From an uncultured Lachnospiraceae bacterium (lineage in GTDB: Bacteria; Bacillota; Clostridia; Lachnospirales; Lachnospiraceae), in assembly GCA_937901625.1 (NCBI GenBank), contig CALDIE010000098.1:1-25729 (forward strand): a stretch of DNA of 25,729 nucleotides. Direction: 5' to 3'. Both the position numbers and the translations under genes were made by a program. The notes beneath the pieces are model-generated. The model did not search any database and was not told the DNA's origin. It saw only the letters and a program-made list of their open reading frames with translations. Below, one piece after another: positions 14,539 to 22,303 of the stretch (position 1 is its first letter; every line of letters starts with the position of its first letter).

Positions 14539-15528
14539 ATGGGAAACGATCCCTTAGTTACGATCATTATACCGGCCTACAATGTGGAGGAGTATGTTCT
14601 TCGCTCCATTCATTCGGCATCGGCACAAACCTATAAGAATCTGGAGATCCTGGTGATCGATGACGGATCGAAGGATGGGACGCTTGCCCTGATCGAAGAG
14701 GCGGCAAAAGAGGATGAACGTATCCGCTTTTACCACAAGGAAAATGGCGGTCTTTCTTCAGCCAGAAACGCGGCCATGGACAGGATGAAGGGGGATTACT
14801 ATGTATTCCTCGACTCCGATGACTGGCTGGAGGAGTGCGCGATCGAGCGTTTGATGAGTGTGCAGTCAGAGGACGAAGATGCTTTGGTGGTCAGCGAATG
14901 CGCTTACGCTACGGAAGATGAAAGCGGGAAGATGGTGGTACGTAAGCGCACTGACGGCGGTGATGCTCCCGAGACCGTGATAACAGCGGCGGAGGGAAGG
15001 TTGGACTTAAGTGTTGGCCGTTACTGCCTGCAGAGTGTTTGCCAGAAGCTTTTCTCCACCGCGAAGATGGGAGATCTGCGATTTGATGAGAACATTCGTC
15101 AGGGCGAAGACCGTCCGTATATGTACGAATGCCTGCTTCGATGTGAACGTGTGCATTACATTCCGGATGCCATGTGGATCGCCTACATGCGACCGGGAAG
15201 TCTGTCGAGAGGACCGCTTGGCATGCGTTGGATGCAGCCGATCGAAGGCTTGGATCGAATGATCGAAAAAGAGCCGGATCCAAAGGTTGCTGAAGCCTTT
15301 CGGAAATACCGGGTTGAGCAGATCGTCTTATATATCGGGGCATATATCAGTCGTGACAGTGACGATGAGCCTTTTTACCGGGCGCTTCGTAAACTTGCCC
15401 GCGAGGCTATGCCTTATTACAGGAAGTGCGGCAGCACGCTTCGGGAGCGCCTGTCTGCGGATTTGTACACTTACTTACCCGCCGGCATGATCCGCGCGTA
15501 TTTACATTTGCGTAAGAAGGAACTGTAG
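14539..15528 (+). CDS. Family 2 glycosyltransferase
   Basis: The 329-residue protein opens with the GT-A fold signature: VTIIIPAYNVEEYVLRSI, LVIDDGSKDGT (D41, D42), NGGLSSARNAA, and the metal-binding LDSDDW (D92, D94, D95). The acceptor-side region (about 180-260) contains QGEDRPYMYECL, a common place for the catalytic base (ED). No membrane helix is evident, so it acts at the cytoplasmic face. It probably adds a sugar to the glycan made by this locus; donor and linkage cannot be predicted. ATG 14539 directly follows the repeat array, and its ribosome binding site is weak (GAGAG, 14525-14529). Confidence 0.9.
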   Translation: MGNDPLVTIIIPAYNVEEYVLRSIHSASAQTYKNLEILVIDDGSKDGTLALIEEAAKEDERIRFYHKENGGLSSARNAAMDRMKGDYYVFLDSDDWLEECAIERLMSVQSEDEDALVVSECAYATEDESGKMVVRKRTDGGDAPETVITAAEGRLDLSVGRYCLQSVCQKLFSTAKMGDLRFDENIRQGEDRPYMYECLLRCERVHYIPDAMWIAYMRPGSLSRGPLGMRWMQPIEGLDRMIEKEPDPKVAEAFRKYRVEQIVLYIGAYISRDSDDEPFYRALRKLAREAMPYYRKCGSTLRERLSADLYTYLPAGMIRAYLHLRKKEL

Positions 15529-15800
15529 GGCGGCGGAGCGCGTGGGCGCTTCTATCGCGCGCGCAGCGTGTCCGAATAGGACGCGGCGAACGAGAGCGGA
15601 GCGAAGTTGTTTGCCTGCATCCTTGTTGCGTAAATGCCGCGACCGGGATGCGACCGGGATGCGTTTAGAGCTGCATAGGGTCGCGTGAGTCAACATAGGT
15701 GCGACCGGAAGGCAAAAACATGACAGCAGCGACTCCTAACGCACGGACCTCAAAAACATGACAGTAGGTACGTCCCCGTGTCACAGGAATTGGAGGATAG
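15529..15800 (+). repeat. GC-rich repeat-bearing intergenic region with REP-like palindrome
   Basis: The 272-base gap has no gene. It begins with a very GC-rich stretch, then a perfect 11-bp tandem duplication GCGACCGGGAT (15639-15649 and 15650-15660) with a partial third copy. CAAAAACATGACAG occurs twice (from about 15712 and from 15751). The second copy starts a 25-bp element, 15759-15783, bounded by TGACA and TGTCA and containing GTACGTCCCCG. This resembles the short REP-like palindromes of Firmicutes that carry a GGGACG core between such ends. GGAGG for the next gene lies at 15792-15796. Confidence 0.65.
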
Positions 15801-17792
15801 ATGAGAGACGAGAAAGTGGAGAATGGTGCTTCGAAGACACGCGGGGCAGAGAAGGTCCTTCCGTGGCTGTGGGTGGCATTCTGGATGCTCTTCCAGATCT
15901 TTTTTCTTTGCCGTCATGTGGACAAACTGATCGATAACGACGCGTCCAGCGAACTGGTGCTGGGGCATTTCTTATCCTCCGGCTGGGGGATCATTTCAAA
16001 GAGCTGGAATTATTCGACGGAGATCCGTTTTCTGAATAACCAGATCATTTTTTCTTTTTTCTTTCATTTTCTGAAGGACTGGCACACGGTCCGCATCCTT
16101 TCTTCTATCGTGCTGTATCTGATATTGGCGGGAAGCTTTTACTATCTGTCAGTTCAGGCGGGGCTGAAAAGATATTTCCCCGTAATGATGCCGTTTCTGT
16201 TGCTTCCGATTTCGGAAATCTACTCTGATATCATTCTGATCGGGCTGTATTACATCCCGCATATCGTGATCTCATTTCTTTCCGTGGGATTGATCTTACA
16301 TATCGAGAAATGCTACGACGGGACGAAGTACGCGCCGGATAATAAGACCTTGGTCTTAACGGGGGCGCTTTGTCTTTTGGCGGTTCTTGCCGGAATGGGA
16401 GGACCGCGCCAGTTGATGGTTTTATATATTCCACTGACATTGGCCGGGTTGTGGCTTTGGTATAAGGAGAAGCGCTTCCGCTTTCCGGGCATCTACCTTT
16501 CGGCGGTATTTTCGGCGGTGGGTTATCTTCTGAATATGATCTTCCTTGATCCCAATTATAAGTTTAACGATTTCTCGACAGTTGTGAATTATAAGGGATT
16601 TTCGGTTTCTTCCATCGACCGTCTGATCGGCGGCGTCTTGATGAACCTTGGATTTGCTTACGGTGAGTTCCGTTCCCTGGCGACGGTTCGAAACGGGATC
16701 TGTTTTGTACTTCTCTTTGCATTGCTGATCTATTTTATATACTGCTGTAAGCACAGTGAAACGCTGCCGGTCGAGGAGAGGCTGATAACGGCGTATTTTC
16801 TGCTTTCCATTCTGATCTTTTTCATGCTCTATATCTTTACAGATATGATATATGAAGATCGCTATACGCTGCCGATGATGGTCTTTTTGTACCTCTTTAT
16901 CGGATTTTCTTTAAAAGGGCACGGCTGGAGGAAGATAACAAAAATTATCTTCGCAATGGGGATCAGTGCCCTGCTGATCGTTCAAAGCGGCGCGGTGTAT
17001 AAGAATCTTGCATCCGTTGATAAAAACGCGGATCTTCGCGCGGCGGCGGAGGAGTGCAGCCGCATGGGATACAGCGCAGGCTACGCGACTTTCTGGCAGT
17101 CCAATATTTTAACGGAATTTAGCGACGGGGCGCTGGAAATGTACATCTGGGATACCGATGTATCTTCGCTCATCGATGTAAATGATCTGATGCGTTGGCT
17201 GCAGGTTAAGGAGCACTTCGAAAAAACGCCGGAGGGAAAGGTTTTTATTCTGTTAAAGAGGAGCGAGTTGGAGACATGTCCTTTGGCGCGTTATCTTGCG
17301 GCACAGACGCCTGTGGTGGACTTGGAAAGCCTTGTGGTGTATGGCTTTGAAAACTATGAAGAGATGTTAAAAGCCGTCAGCACATATTCCTATGATCTGG
17401 GCAAAGCGGACTGGCTCTCCGGTGGAGTATGCGACGGCGAATCCTGGTTGATGGGACCTTATGCGGCATCGAGTGGTCCGGTGATGACCTTCTACCCGGG
17501 GACATATGAGGTGAGGATCACGGGAGATAATCTGGACGCGTTGGGCGTACTCTTTACTTCGGATTTTAACGAACATATTTTGGAGAGTGAATTGATACAA
17601 GCGGGAGATTCGGCTGATCTGTCAGGTGAAAATCCCTCGGACGGTGATACGTATCATTCTTCAACCGGTGCCAACGAGGAATTGGTCTATCATGTGTATG
17701 TGGAAGATACCGCATACTTTGTGCAATTCCTTTTAAGCAATCCCACGGAGGAGAATATTAGGATCACATCGGTTTCGGCTGCCAGGAGGTAG
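15801..17792 (+). CDS. Large polytopic membrane protein, putative GT-C-type glycosyltransferase
   Basis: The 663-residue protein has about ten membrane segments (residues roughly 20-390) and then an extracytoplasmic domain of about 270 residues. In the first loop the acidic pattern DNDASSELVLGHFL (about 45-58) sits where GT-C enzymes carry catalytic or metal-binding acidic residues. The C-terminal part contains two soluble stretches, the second like a beta-rich domain. This layout fits lipid-linked-sugar-dependent glycosyltransferases or glycan-modifying membrane proteins, but no family motif is decisive. ATG 15801 has GGAGG at 15792-15796. It is the last intact gene before the AT-rich cassette. 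Confidence 0.72.
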   Translation: MRDEKVENGASKTRGAEKVLPWLWVAFWMLFQIFFLCRHVDKLIDNDASSELVLGHFLSSGWGIISKSWNYSTEIRFLNNQIIFSFFFHFLKDWHTVRILSSIVLYLILAGSFYYLSVQAGLKRYFPVMMPFLLLPISEIYSDIILIGLYYIPHIVISFLSVGLILHIEKCYDGTKYAPDNKTLVLTGALCLLAVLAGMGGPRQLMVLYIPLTLAGLWLWYKEKRFRFPGIYLSAVFSAVGYLLNMIFLDPNYKFNDFSTVVNYKGFSVSSIDRLIGGVLMNLGFAYGEFRSLATVRNGICFVLLFALLIYFIYCCKHSETLPVEERLITAYFLLSILIFFMLYIFTDMIYEDRYTLPMMVFLYLFIGFSLKGHGWRKITKIIFAMGISALLIVQSGAVYKNLASVDKNADLRAAAEECSRMGYSAGYATFWQSNILTEFSDGALEMYIWDTDVSSLIDVNDLMRWLQVKEHFEKTPEGKVFILLKRSELETCPLARYLAAQTPVVDLESLVVYGFENYEEMLKAVSTYSYDLGKADWLSGGVCDGESWLMGPYAASSGPVMTFYPGTYEVRITGDNLDALGVLFTSDFNEHILESELIQAGDSADLSGENPSDGDTYHSSTGANEELVYHVYVEDTAYFVQFLLSNPTEENIRITSVSAARR

Positions 17793-17853
17793 CTCAAAAA
17801 CAGAAGCAGATCCTTTTAAGCAGAGGGTATTTTAATACATCGCTTCGTGAAAC

Positions 17854-17906
17854 AACCCATAAAGCAATTTAAAACAAAAATATTGTTTTAAATTGCTTTA
17901 TGGGTT
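17854..17906 (+). promoter_or_regulatory. Perfect 24-bp inverted repeat overlapping the cassette promoter (likely operator)
   Basis: Arms 17854-17877 and 17883-17906 are exact reverse complements, with a 5-base spacer (AAATA, 17878-17882). The right arm contains the predicted -35 hexamer and the spacer of the promoter, and its last base is the first base of the -10. Transcription would start just downstream, so the palindrome is not in the mRNA. That favours a DNA-level role such as binding of a symmetric repressor, or a cruciform. There is no T-run after the stem, so I do not read it as a terminator for the upstream gene. Confidence 0.85.
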
Positions 17907-17911
17907 ATAAT
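17883..17911 (+). promoter_or_regulatory. Strong SigA-type promoter for the ATPase-TOPRIM cassette
   Basis: TTGTTT (17883-17888) and the consensus TATAAT (17906-17911) are separated by exactly 17 bases. The predicted start lies near 17918, at the first base of GGAGGTGAT (17918-17926), which is the ribosome binding site for ATG 17934. The leader would be only about 16 bases. Confidence 0.75.
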
Positions 17912-17933
17912 AGCCATGGAGGTGATGATAGCG

Positions 17934-19052
17934 ATGAAACTACTGAGAGTTAAGACAGATTATTTCAAAAACTGCGAAGATGGTTTTATGATTGATCTTG
18001 TCGCTAAGTCAAGAAAAACATCGGAAGATAAGGAATACGAACTTCAGGAAATAGCACCGGACCTTCATGTATATAACACCATGGCATTTGTCGGCAAGAA
18101 TGCTTCCGGTAAAACCTCGGCAATAGAATTGTTGGATGCATGCTATTCCATACTCGGCGATTTTCGTTTAGAGGGGAAGCATTACTCTTATGATGGGGTG
18201 AAACTGGAGATTATTTTCTATCATGAAAAGTTTATTTATCTCTATGAACTTACGCTTGGGGCAGATACATCTTTGGGGAATAAGGCGGTATTCAGGAACG
18301 AGCATATTTATAGAAAACAGTATTACAAAACAAATTTGAAAGACATATATGATAGAGCATCTTTTGTTGAGTTAACAGATTTGGGAGAGCTTCCGGAGGA
18401 CACCTCAAACATTTTCTTTGTTTTGAAGAAAAAACAGACAAGAGCAATATACTTTGATAGCTTTGAAAATGGTGTCGATACCTATCAGTTAATGTTTAAA
18501 GCATTGAAGAATTATGGAATCGATTCAATGGTTTTGGCGAATGTTCTTAAGATATTTGATGAAAATGTTGAGGACTTGCAAAGATTGGATGATCATAATT
18601 ATAAACTGATCTTTTCCGGCGAAGAAAAGATGCTATCGGACACACAATTGATTTATATGTTATCCAGTGGTACGACAAAAGGCATTTTGCTCTATACTCT
18701 GATGGTGGCATCCTTAAAGGAAGGTTTTGATCTTTTGGTGGATGAGATCGAGAATCATTTCCACAAAACCTTGGTCGAGAACATGATCAGTCTGTATAAG
18801 GACAAAACGGTTAACAGGCATAATGCATCGCTGATTTTTACAACGCATTATTGCGAGGTTTTAGACCAGATGGGACGACAGGACAACATATGGATCTGCA
18901 AATCGGGAGTGCATGTTTCCCTCTCCAACATGTATGAGGATTATCAGATCAGGCCGGAGCTTCTGAAGAGCAAGCAGTATTATAATAATGCTTTTCAGAC
19001 TGCGGTAAATTATGACGAACTAATGCGGCTGAAAAGGAAGCTAAAAAAATGA
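17934..19052 (+). CDS. AAA/ABC-type ATPase of a two-gene defence-like cassette
   Basis: The 372-residue protein is of the OLD/RecF-like (AAA_15/AAA_21) type. It starts with a short strand motif (LLRVKTDYFKNCEDGF), then Walker A VGKNASGKTSAIELL (G54-T61), an ABC-like signature LSSGTTKGI, Walker B LLVDEIENHFH (D270, E271) and a switch histidine in FTTHYCEVLD (H305). Related ATPases pair with TOPRIM or other nucleases in OLD-family, PARIS, AbiL and similar antiphage systems. ATG 17934 is chosen for its GGAGGTGAT site at 17918-17926; ATG 17916 would add six residues but would put the start before that site. It overlaps the next gene by four bases (ATGA, 19049-19052). AT-rich codon use sets the cassette apart from its neighbours. 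Antiphage function is inferred. Confidence 0.82.
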   Translation: MKLLRVKTDYFKNCEDGFMIDLVAKSRKTSEDKEYELQEIAPDLHVYNTMAFVGKNASGKTSAIELLDACYSILGDFRLEGKHYSYDGVKLEIIFYHEKFIYLYELTLGADTSLGNKAVFRNEHIYRKQYYKTNLKDIYDRASFVELTDLGELPEDTSNIFFVLKKKQTRAIYFDSFENGVDTYQLMFKALKNYGIDSMVLANVLKIFDENVEDLQRLDDHNYKLIFSGEEKMLSDTQLIYMLSSGTTKGILLYTLMVASLKEGFDLLVDEIENHFHKTLVENMISLYKDKTVNRHNASLIFTTHYCEVLDQMGRQDNIWICKSGVHVSLSNMYEDYQIRPELLKSKQYYNNAFQTAVNYDELMRLKRKLKK

Positions 19053-19582
19053 AACGCCTTATCATGTGTGAGGGACCAAATGAACTGGAAGTCATGAGGA
19101 TTCTTATTGAGCATGACAAGTTGATTTTTGGAGAGGATGATCTGATTGGTTTGACTCCGTATCATGCCAGGCAAATAAATGGAAGTGCCCAAGTGCGTAC
19201 GGAGCTGAATATTTATCCGGGACATGATGTATTGATTATGCGCATTGGTGATGTGCAAAATGAAAGATTAAAAATACCGGAGGACTATCAGGATAAAATA
19301 ATCGCTATTGAAAAGTATTGTACAAAGCCGGAATTGGAGATGCTTTTGATTATTGCGCAAGGAATGGTTTCAGAGTTTGAAAAAACCAAGTCTGCAGTTT
19401 CACCCAAAGAGTTTACCAAAAGAAATATCAAATATGGAAGGCAACGATACGATAACAGCACGCAGTTTTACCGGGATTATTTTCAAAAACCGGATAAACT
19501 TGTGCTTGCAATAAAAGAGTACAAGAAGTTAAAGGGGGCACATAAAAAGGATGAATTGTATTTGGCTGATTTGTTGAAGTAA
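19049..19582 (+). CDS. Small TOPRIM/RloB-like putative nuclease partner
   Basis: The 177-residue protein opens with RLIMCEGPNELEVMRIL, matching the first TOPRIM strand and conserved glutamate (E8 in CEGPNE). HDVLIMRIGDVQN occupies the place of the DxD strand, but with only one Asp. KYCTKPELEMLLII recalls the NPxFElWll block of RloB-type proteins. It is shorter than most TOPRIM partners (AriB of PARIS is about 300 residues), and the second acidic motif is degenerate, so it may be a minimal or divergent member. It overlaps the ATPase gene by four bases, so the two are made together. Its stop lies at the point where coding similarity to a GNAT gene resumes, suggesting an insertion junction. Nuclease activity is inferred, not shown. 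Confidence 0.68.
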   Translation: MKRLIMCEGPNELEVMRILIEHDKLIFGEDDLIGLTPYHARQINGSAQVRTELNIYPGHDVLIMRIGDVQNERLKIPEDYQDKIIAIEKYCTKPELEMLLIIAQGMVSEFEKTKSAVSPKEFTKRNIKYGRQRYDNSTQFYRDYFQKPDKLVLAIKEYKKLKGAHKKDELYLADLLK

Positions 19583-20025
19583 AGTTTTTTAAAGATCCTC
19601 ATGAGATTACGATAGAAGAGCATCTGTCGTGGTATAGGGAGAGGTATCCGAAAAATCATGATCGCTGCGATTTTATGGCTCTTTTAAAAGAAAGTGGAGA
19701 GCGCGTAGGCGTTTTTGGTGTGGTCTTTGACGGAGAGGAAGCGGAATTAAATTATATTCTTGCACCGGAATATCGCGGCAAGGGTTATGCATCGGAGGCG
19801 TTACTCTGTCTGATGCAGGCGCTTGACTGCATGGAGGAAACTTCGGAGGATTCACATATGCGGGTGCAGCGCTTTGTGGCGGAGATACATAAGGAGAATC
19901 TTTCATCGATCTGTCTGATCGAACGTCTCGGATTTACGCTTGAGCGTACGGAGAAGAAGATGTGTTTCTATGTAAAAGAGGCCGGAGTCAGGAATCACGG
20001 TCAGGAATCCGGGACAGGGATATAA
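19579..20025 (+). pseudogene. GNAT acetyltransferase lacking its N-terminus (PseH/RimJ-like)
   Basis: From about 19579 the frame reads VKFFKDPHEITIEEHLSWYR, then NYILAPEYRGKGYASEAL with the acetyl-CoA-binding pyrophosphate loop (R/Q-x-x-G-K/Y-A) and LSSICLIERLGFTLERTE. This is a GNAT domain of the kind that acetylates 4-amino sugars (PseH) or protein N-termini. About 25-35 residues expected before VKFF are missing. An in-frame TGA at 19567 sits inside the upstream gene, and the only ATG in the similar part is at 19675, deep in the domain. The fragment starts exactly at the end of the ATPase-TOPRIM cassette. It precedes a PseI-type gene, which makes a pseudaminate role plausible. A 116-residue product from ATG 19675 is possible but would lack the first strand and helices. 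Confidence 0.72.
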
Positions 20026-20130
20026 AGTGCCGGACGGGATTACGGAAGGGCGGATGGCCTAAAGTCTGCCGTGGAGAGTACATAAGAAAATGATGTAAGG
20101 AATCTACCGAAAAAGAAGAGAGGTTTTGAT

Positions 20131-21159
20131 ATGTTTCATCTGTCGGAAAAGATCACTAACGGTGAAGTATATATAATCGCGGAGATGAGCGCGAATCACG
20201 GAGGGAGCCTGGAGCATGCGCTGGAGATCGTGCGTGGAGCGGCTGCGGCCGGGGCGGATTGCCTGAAAATTCAGACCTATACGGCAGACAGCCTTACGAT
20301 CGACTGTGACAGTGAGCACTTCAAGATCAAAGGCGGACTGTGGGACGGATACAAATTGTATGATCTGTATACCGATGCCGGCACGCCTTATGAGTGGCAG
20401 GCACAGATCAAAAAGGAGTGTGAAGACTGCGGGATGGATTTTCTGTCAACACCTTTTGACAGGGATGCCGTGGATTTTTTGGAAGGAATCGGGTGTGAGG
20501 CCTACAAGATCGCCAGTTTTGAAGTGGTTGATATTCCGCTGATCGAATATGCGGCATCGAAGGGAAAGCCCATGATCATGTCCTGCGGGATGGCTTCTCC
20601 GGAGGAGATTGCCGATGCGGTAGACGCATGCCATCGAATGGGAAATACAGATATTGTCCTCTTAAAGTGCTGCAGTGAATATCCGGCGGATCCGGAGGAT
20701 ATGCACGTGGGGAATATTCCGGATATGATACAACGTTTTGGTATCCCTGTTGGACTTTCCGACCACAGCGCAGGCAGTCTTGCGGATGTGGTGGCTGTTT
20801 CCATGGGAGCCTGTGTGATCGAGAAACATGTGAAACTGGAGGGCGTTGAAAGCGCTGACAGCGCATTTAGCATGAGCCTTCCCGATTTTGCTGCCATGGT
20901 ACGGGATGTACGTGCTGCCAGGGTGATCGGTAAAGGACCTGATTACAGTCTTTCGCCCGGGGAGAAGTCCTCGACAGTCTTTCGACGAAGCCTTTTTGCG
21001 GTATGCGATATCAAGGCCGGAGAAGTCTTTACCGAGGAGAATGTCCGCAGTATTCGCCCCGGTTATGGAATCCCGCCTAAGTATTTAAAGGATCTTTTGG
21101 GGAAAACTTCCCCGCGTGACATCCGGCGTGGTGAACCATTGACAGCGGATCTTTTATAG
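20131..21159 (+). CDS. pseI: Pseudaminic acid synthase (PseI; NeuB family)
   Basis: The 342-residue protein has an NeuB-type TIM barrel (about 1-270) with IIAEMSANHGGSLEHAL, DCLKIQTYTADSLTID, MDFLSTPFD, CGMASPEEI, SDHSAG and EKHVKLEGVESADSAFSM. A C-terminal SAF (antifreeze-like) domain follows (about 280-342). The family condenses phosphoenolpyruvate with a hexose. GLWDGYKLYDLYTDAGTPYEW resembles the PseI-specific segment (W-x-G-x-x-LYDLY), so I favour 2,4-diacetamido-2,4,6-trideoxy-altrose as substrate over N-acetylmannosamine. The start is ATG 20131 with AGAGAGG at 20117-20123. PseF, PseG, PseC and an intact PseH are not seen; the nearest related genes are the GNAT fragment and the membrane dehydratase at 10621. 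Confidence 0.87.
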   Translation: MFHLSEKITNGEVYIIAEMSANHGGSLEHALEIVRGAAAAGADCLKIQTYTADSLTIDCDSEHFKIKGGLWDGYKLYDLYTDAGTPYEWQAQIKKECEDCGMDFLSTPFDRDAVDFLEGIGCEAYKIASFEVVDIPLIEYAASKGKPMIMSCGMASPEEIADAVDACHRMGNTDIVLLKCCSEYPADPEDMHVGNIPDMIQRFGIPVGLSDHSAGSLADVVAVSMGACVIEKHVKLEGVESADSAFSMSLPDFAAMVRDVRAARVIGKGPDYSLSPGEKSSTVFRRSLFAVCDIKAGEVFTEENVRSIRPGYGIPPKYLKDLLGKTSPRDIRRGEPLTADLL

Positions 21160-21198
21160 GAAGTATCATAAAAAGTTTTCAAAAAACAAAAAAAGTGC

Positions 21199-21227
21199 TT
21201 GCATTCTAAAGGAGGCTGTGGTATTAT
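21199..21227 (+). promoter_or_regulatory. Promoter of tRNA-Lys
   Basis: TTGCAT (21199-21204) and TATTAT (21222-21227) are separated by 17 bases and lie 36 bases before the tRNA. The short leader holds a small hairpin with a GAAA loop (GTTGC/GCAAC around 21237-21250). Confidence 0.7.
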
Positions 21228-21262
21228 CAACATTGCGTTGCGAAAGCAACAATGATATGGAC

Positions 21263-21335
21263 GCACCGCTAGCTCAGCTGGTAGAGCACCTGACTCTTAA
21301 TCAGGGTGTCCAGGGTTCGAGCCCCTGGCGGTGCA
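21263..21335 (+). tRNA. tRNA-Lys (anticodon CTT)
   Basis: The 73-nt cloverleaf has acceptor stem GCACCGC/GCGGTGC (21263-21269, 21328-21334), D-arm GCTCAGCTGGTAGAGC, anticodon arm CCTGA-CTCTTAA-TCAGG with anticodon CTT, variable loop GTGTC, T-arm CAGGG-TTCGAGC-CCCTG and discriminator A (21335). All stems pair fully. The 3' CCA is not encoded; CGG follows. The anticodon loop is standard for the AAG-reading lysine tRNA. It marks the change from the accessory glycan/defence region to core genes. Confidence 0.97.
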
Positions 21336-21419
21336 CGGAGAGGATCTTCTTTGAAGTTACGGACTTTGGGGGAGGTTCTTTTATTTTACCGGGAAACAGA
21401 AAGAGCAAGGAAAACCGTA

Positions 21420-22274
21420 ATGATCTTTGATACGCATGTACATTATAACAGTGATCGTTTTTCGGAAGACCGGATGGAGGTATTAGGGGATATTCGTTCG
21501 GCCGGGGTTGATCGCGTGACGGAGATCGGCATTGATCTTAAGGATACGGATGCCATGCTGGCTATGGTGGAGGAGATAAACCGGGCGAATGCGAATATGC
21601 AGCCCGAGCCGGTTTATCCACGGATGTACGCCGCGATCGGAGTTCACCCGGAATACGTATATACGGATGTGGACGGGAGCGCGGTTCCTCATTCTGTGCC
21701 GGAGCGCATCAGGGGGATTTGCAGCAGGAAAAATCCCTTTATCCCCATTGTTGCCATCGGCGAGACCGGTCTCGATTATCACGAACGGAAGCGTTTACGG
21801 TCGGGAAACCAAGCGGATGCCGTCATTCAAAAGGAGTGGTTTGATGTGCAGCTGGGACTGTGCGAGGAGTTAAATCTCCCTGTTGTCATTCATTCCAGAG
21901 ACGCCTGCAAAGATACGCTTGATATTGTCAAAAGCCATCCGACGGTTAACGGAGTGGTTCATTGCTTTTCCTATACAAAAGAAACAGCGAGAGAGTATAT
22001 AAAACGCGGGTATTTTTTGGGAATCGGTGGAGCGCTTCTTCGGGAAAACGTAAATAAGGTGGCAGAGGTGGTTAAGGATATCCCCCTGGAGTATCTGGTG
22101 ACGGAAACGGACAGCCCCTATATGACGCCTGCGATCCTTGGAAGGAGTCGCAATACATCCGCGACACTTCCCTATGTAGTGGAAGCGATCGCGAAGATGA
22201 AGGGCATCGCACCGGAAATAACAGAAGAGAAGTTGCGTCAAAACGCCGATCGCTTATATCGTTTGGAGCCGTAA
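21420..22274 (+). CDS. tatD: TatD-family metal-dependent DNase
   Basis: The protein has 284 residues when started at ATG 21420, where MIFDTHVHYNSDRF gives the canonical TatD opening with the HxH metal motif (H6, H8). The frame is open further upstream, but only through the tRNA. Further family motifs are IGETGLDYH, LPVVIHSRDACKDT, VVHCFSYTKETA and LVTETDSPYMTP. The normal size is about 255-265 residues, and an insertion around residues 55-105 (MQPEPVYPRM...VPHSVPERIR) accounts for the extra length. The family hydrolyses phosphodiester bonds (3'-5' exonuclease / AP endonuclease) in DNA repair and turnover. AAGGAAAA at 21408-21415 is the ribosome binding site. It sits just before rsmA, an arrangement common in Firmicutes. 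Confidence 0.92.
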   Translation: MIFDTHVHYNSDRFSEDRMEVLGDIRSAGVDRVTEIGIDLKDTDAMLAMVEEINRANANMQPEPVYPRMYAAIGVHPEYVYTDVDGSAVPHSVPERIRGICSRKNPFIPIVAIGETGLDYHERKRLRSGNQADAVIQKEWFDVQLGLCEELNLPVVIHSRDACKDTLDIVKSHPTVNGVVHCFSYTKETAREYIKRGYFLGIGGALLRENVNKVAEVVKDIPLEYLVTETDSPYMTPAILGRSRNTSATLPYVVEAIAKMKGIAPEITEEKLRQNADRLYRLEP

Positions 22275-22303
22275 GAGAGCTGGATTTAAGAAAAGGAGAT
22301 AAC

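Noticed and set aside
14109..14567. Minus-strand frame encoding a Leu/Ser-rich repetitive protein
   Set aside because: The repetition comes from the DNA repeat array on the + strand; there is no ribosome binding site and it overlaps the deacetylase gene.
17854..17906. Inverted repeat as an intrinsic terminator
   Set aside because: The stem is AT-rich and no T-run follows on either strand; it instead contains promoter elements in the right position.
21263..21335. tRNA-Lys as an attachment site for the accessory region
   Set aside because: The accessory region lies on the 5' side of the tRNA, with no integrase and no direct repeat of the tRNA 3' end in the window.
21218..21430. Short open frame across the tRNA
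   Set aside because: Its translation is the familiar product of reading a tRNA-Lys gene; no ribosome binding site is present.
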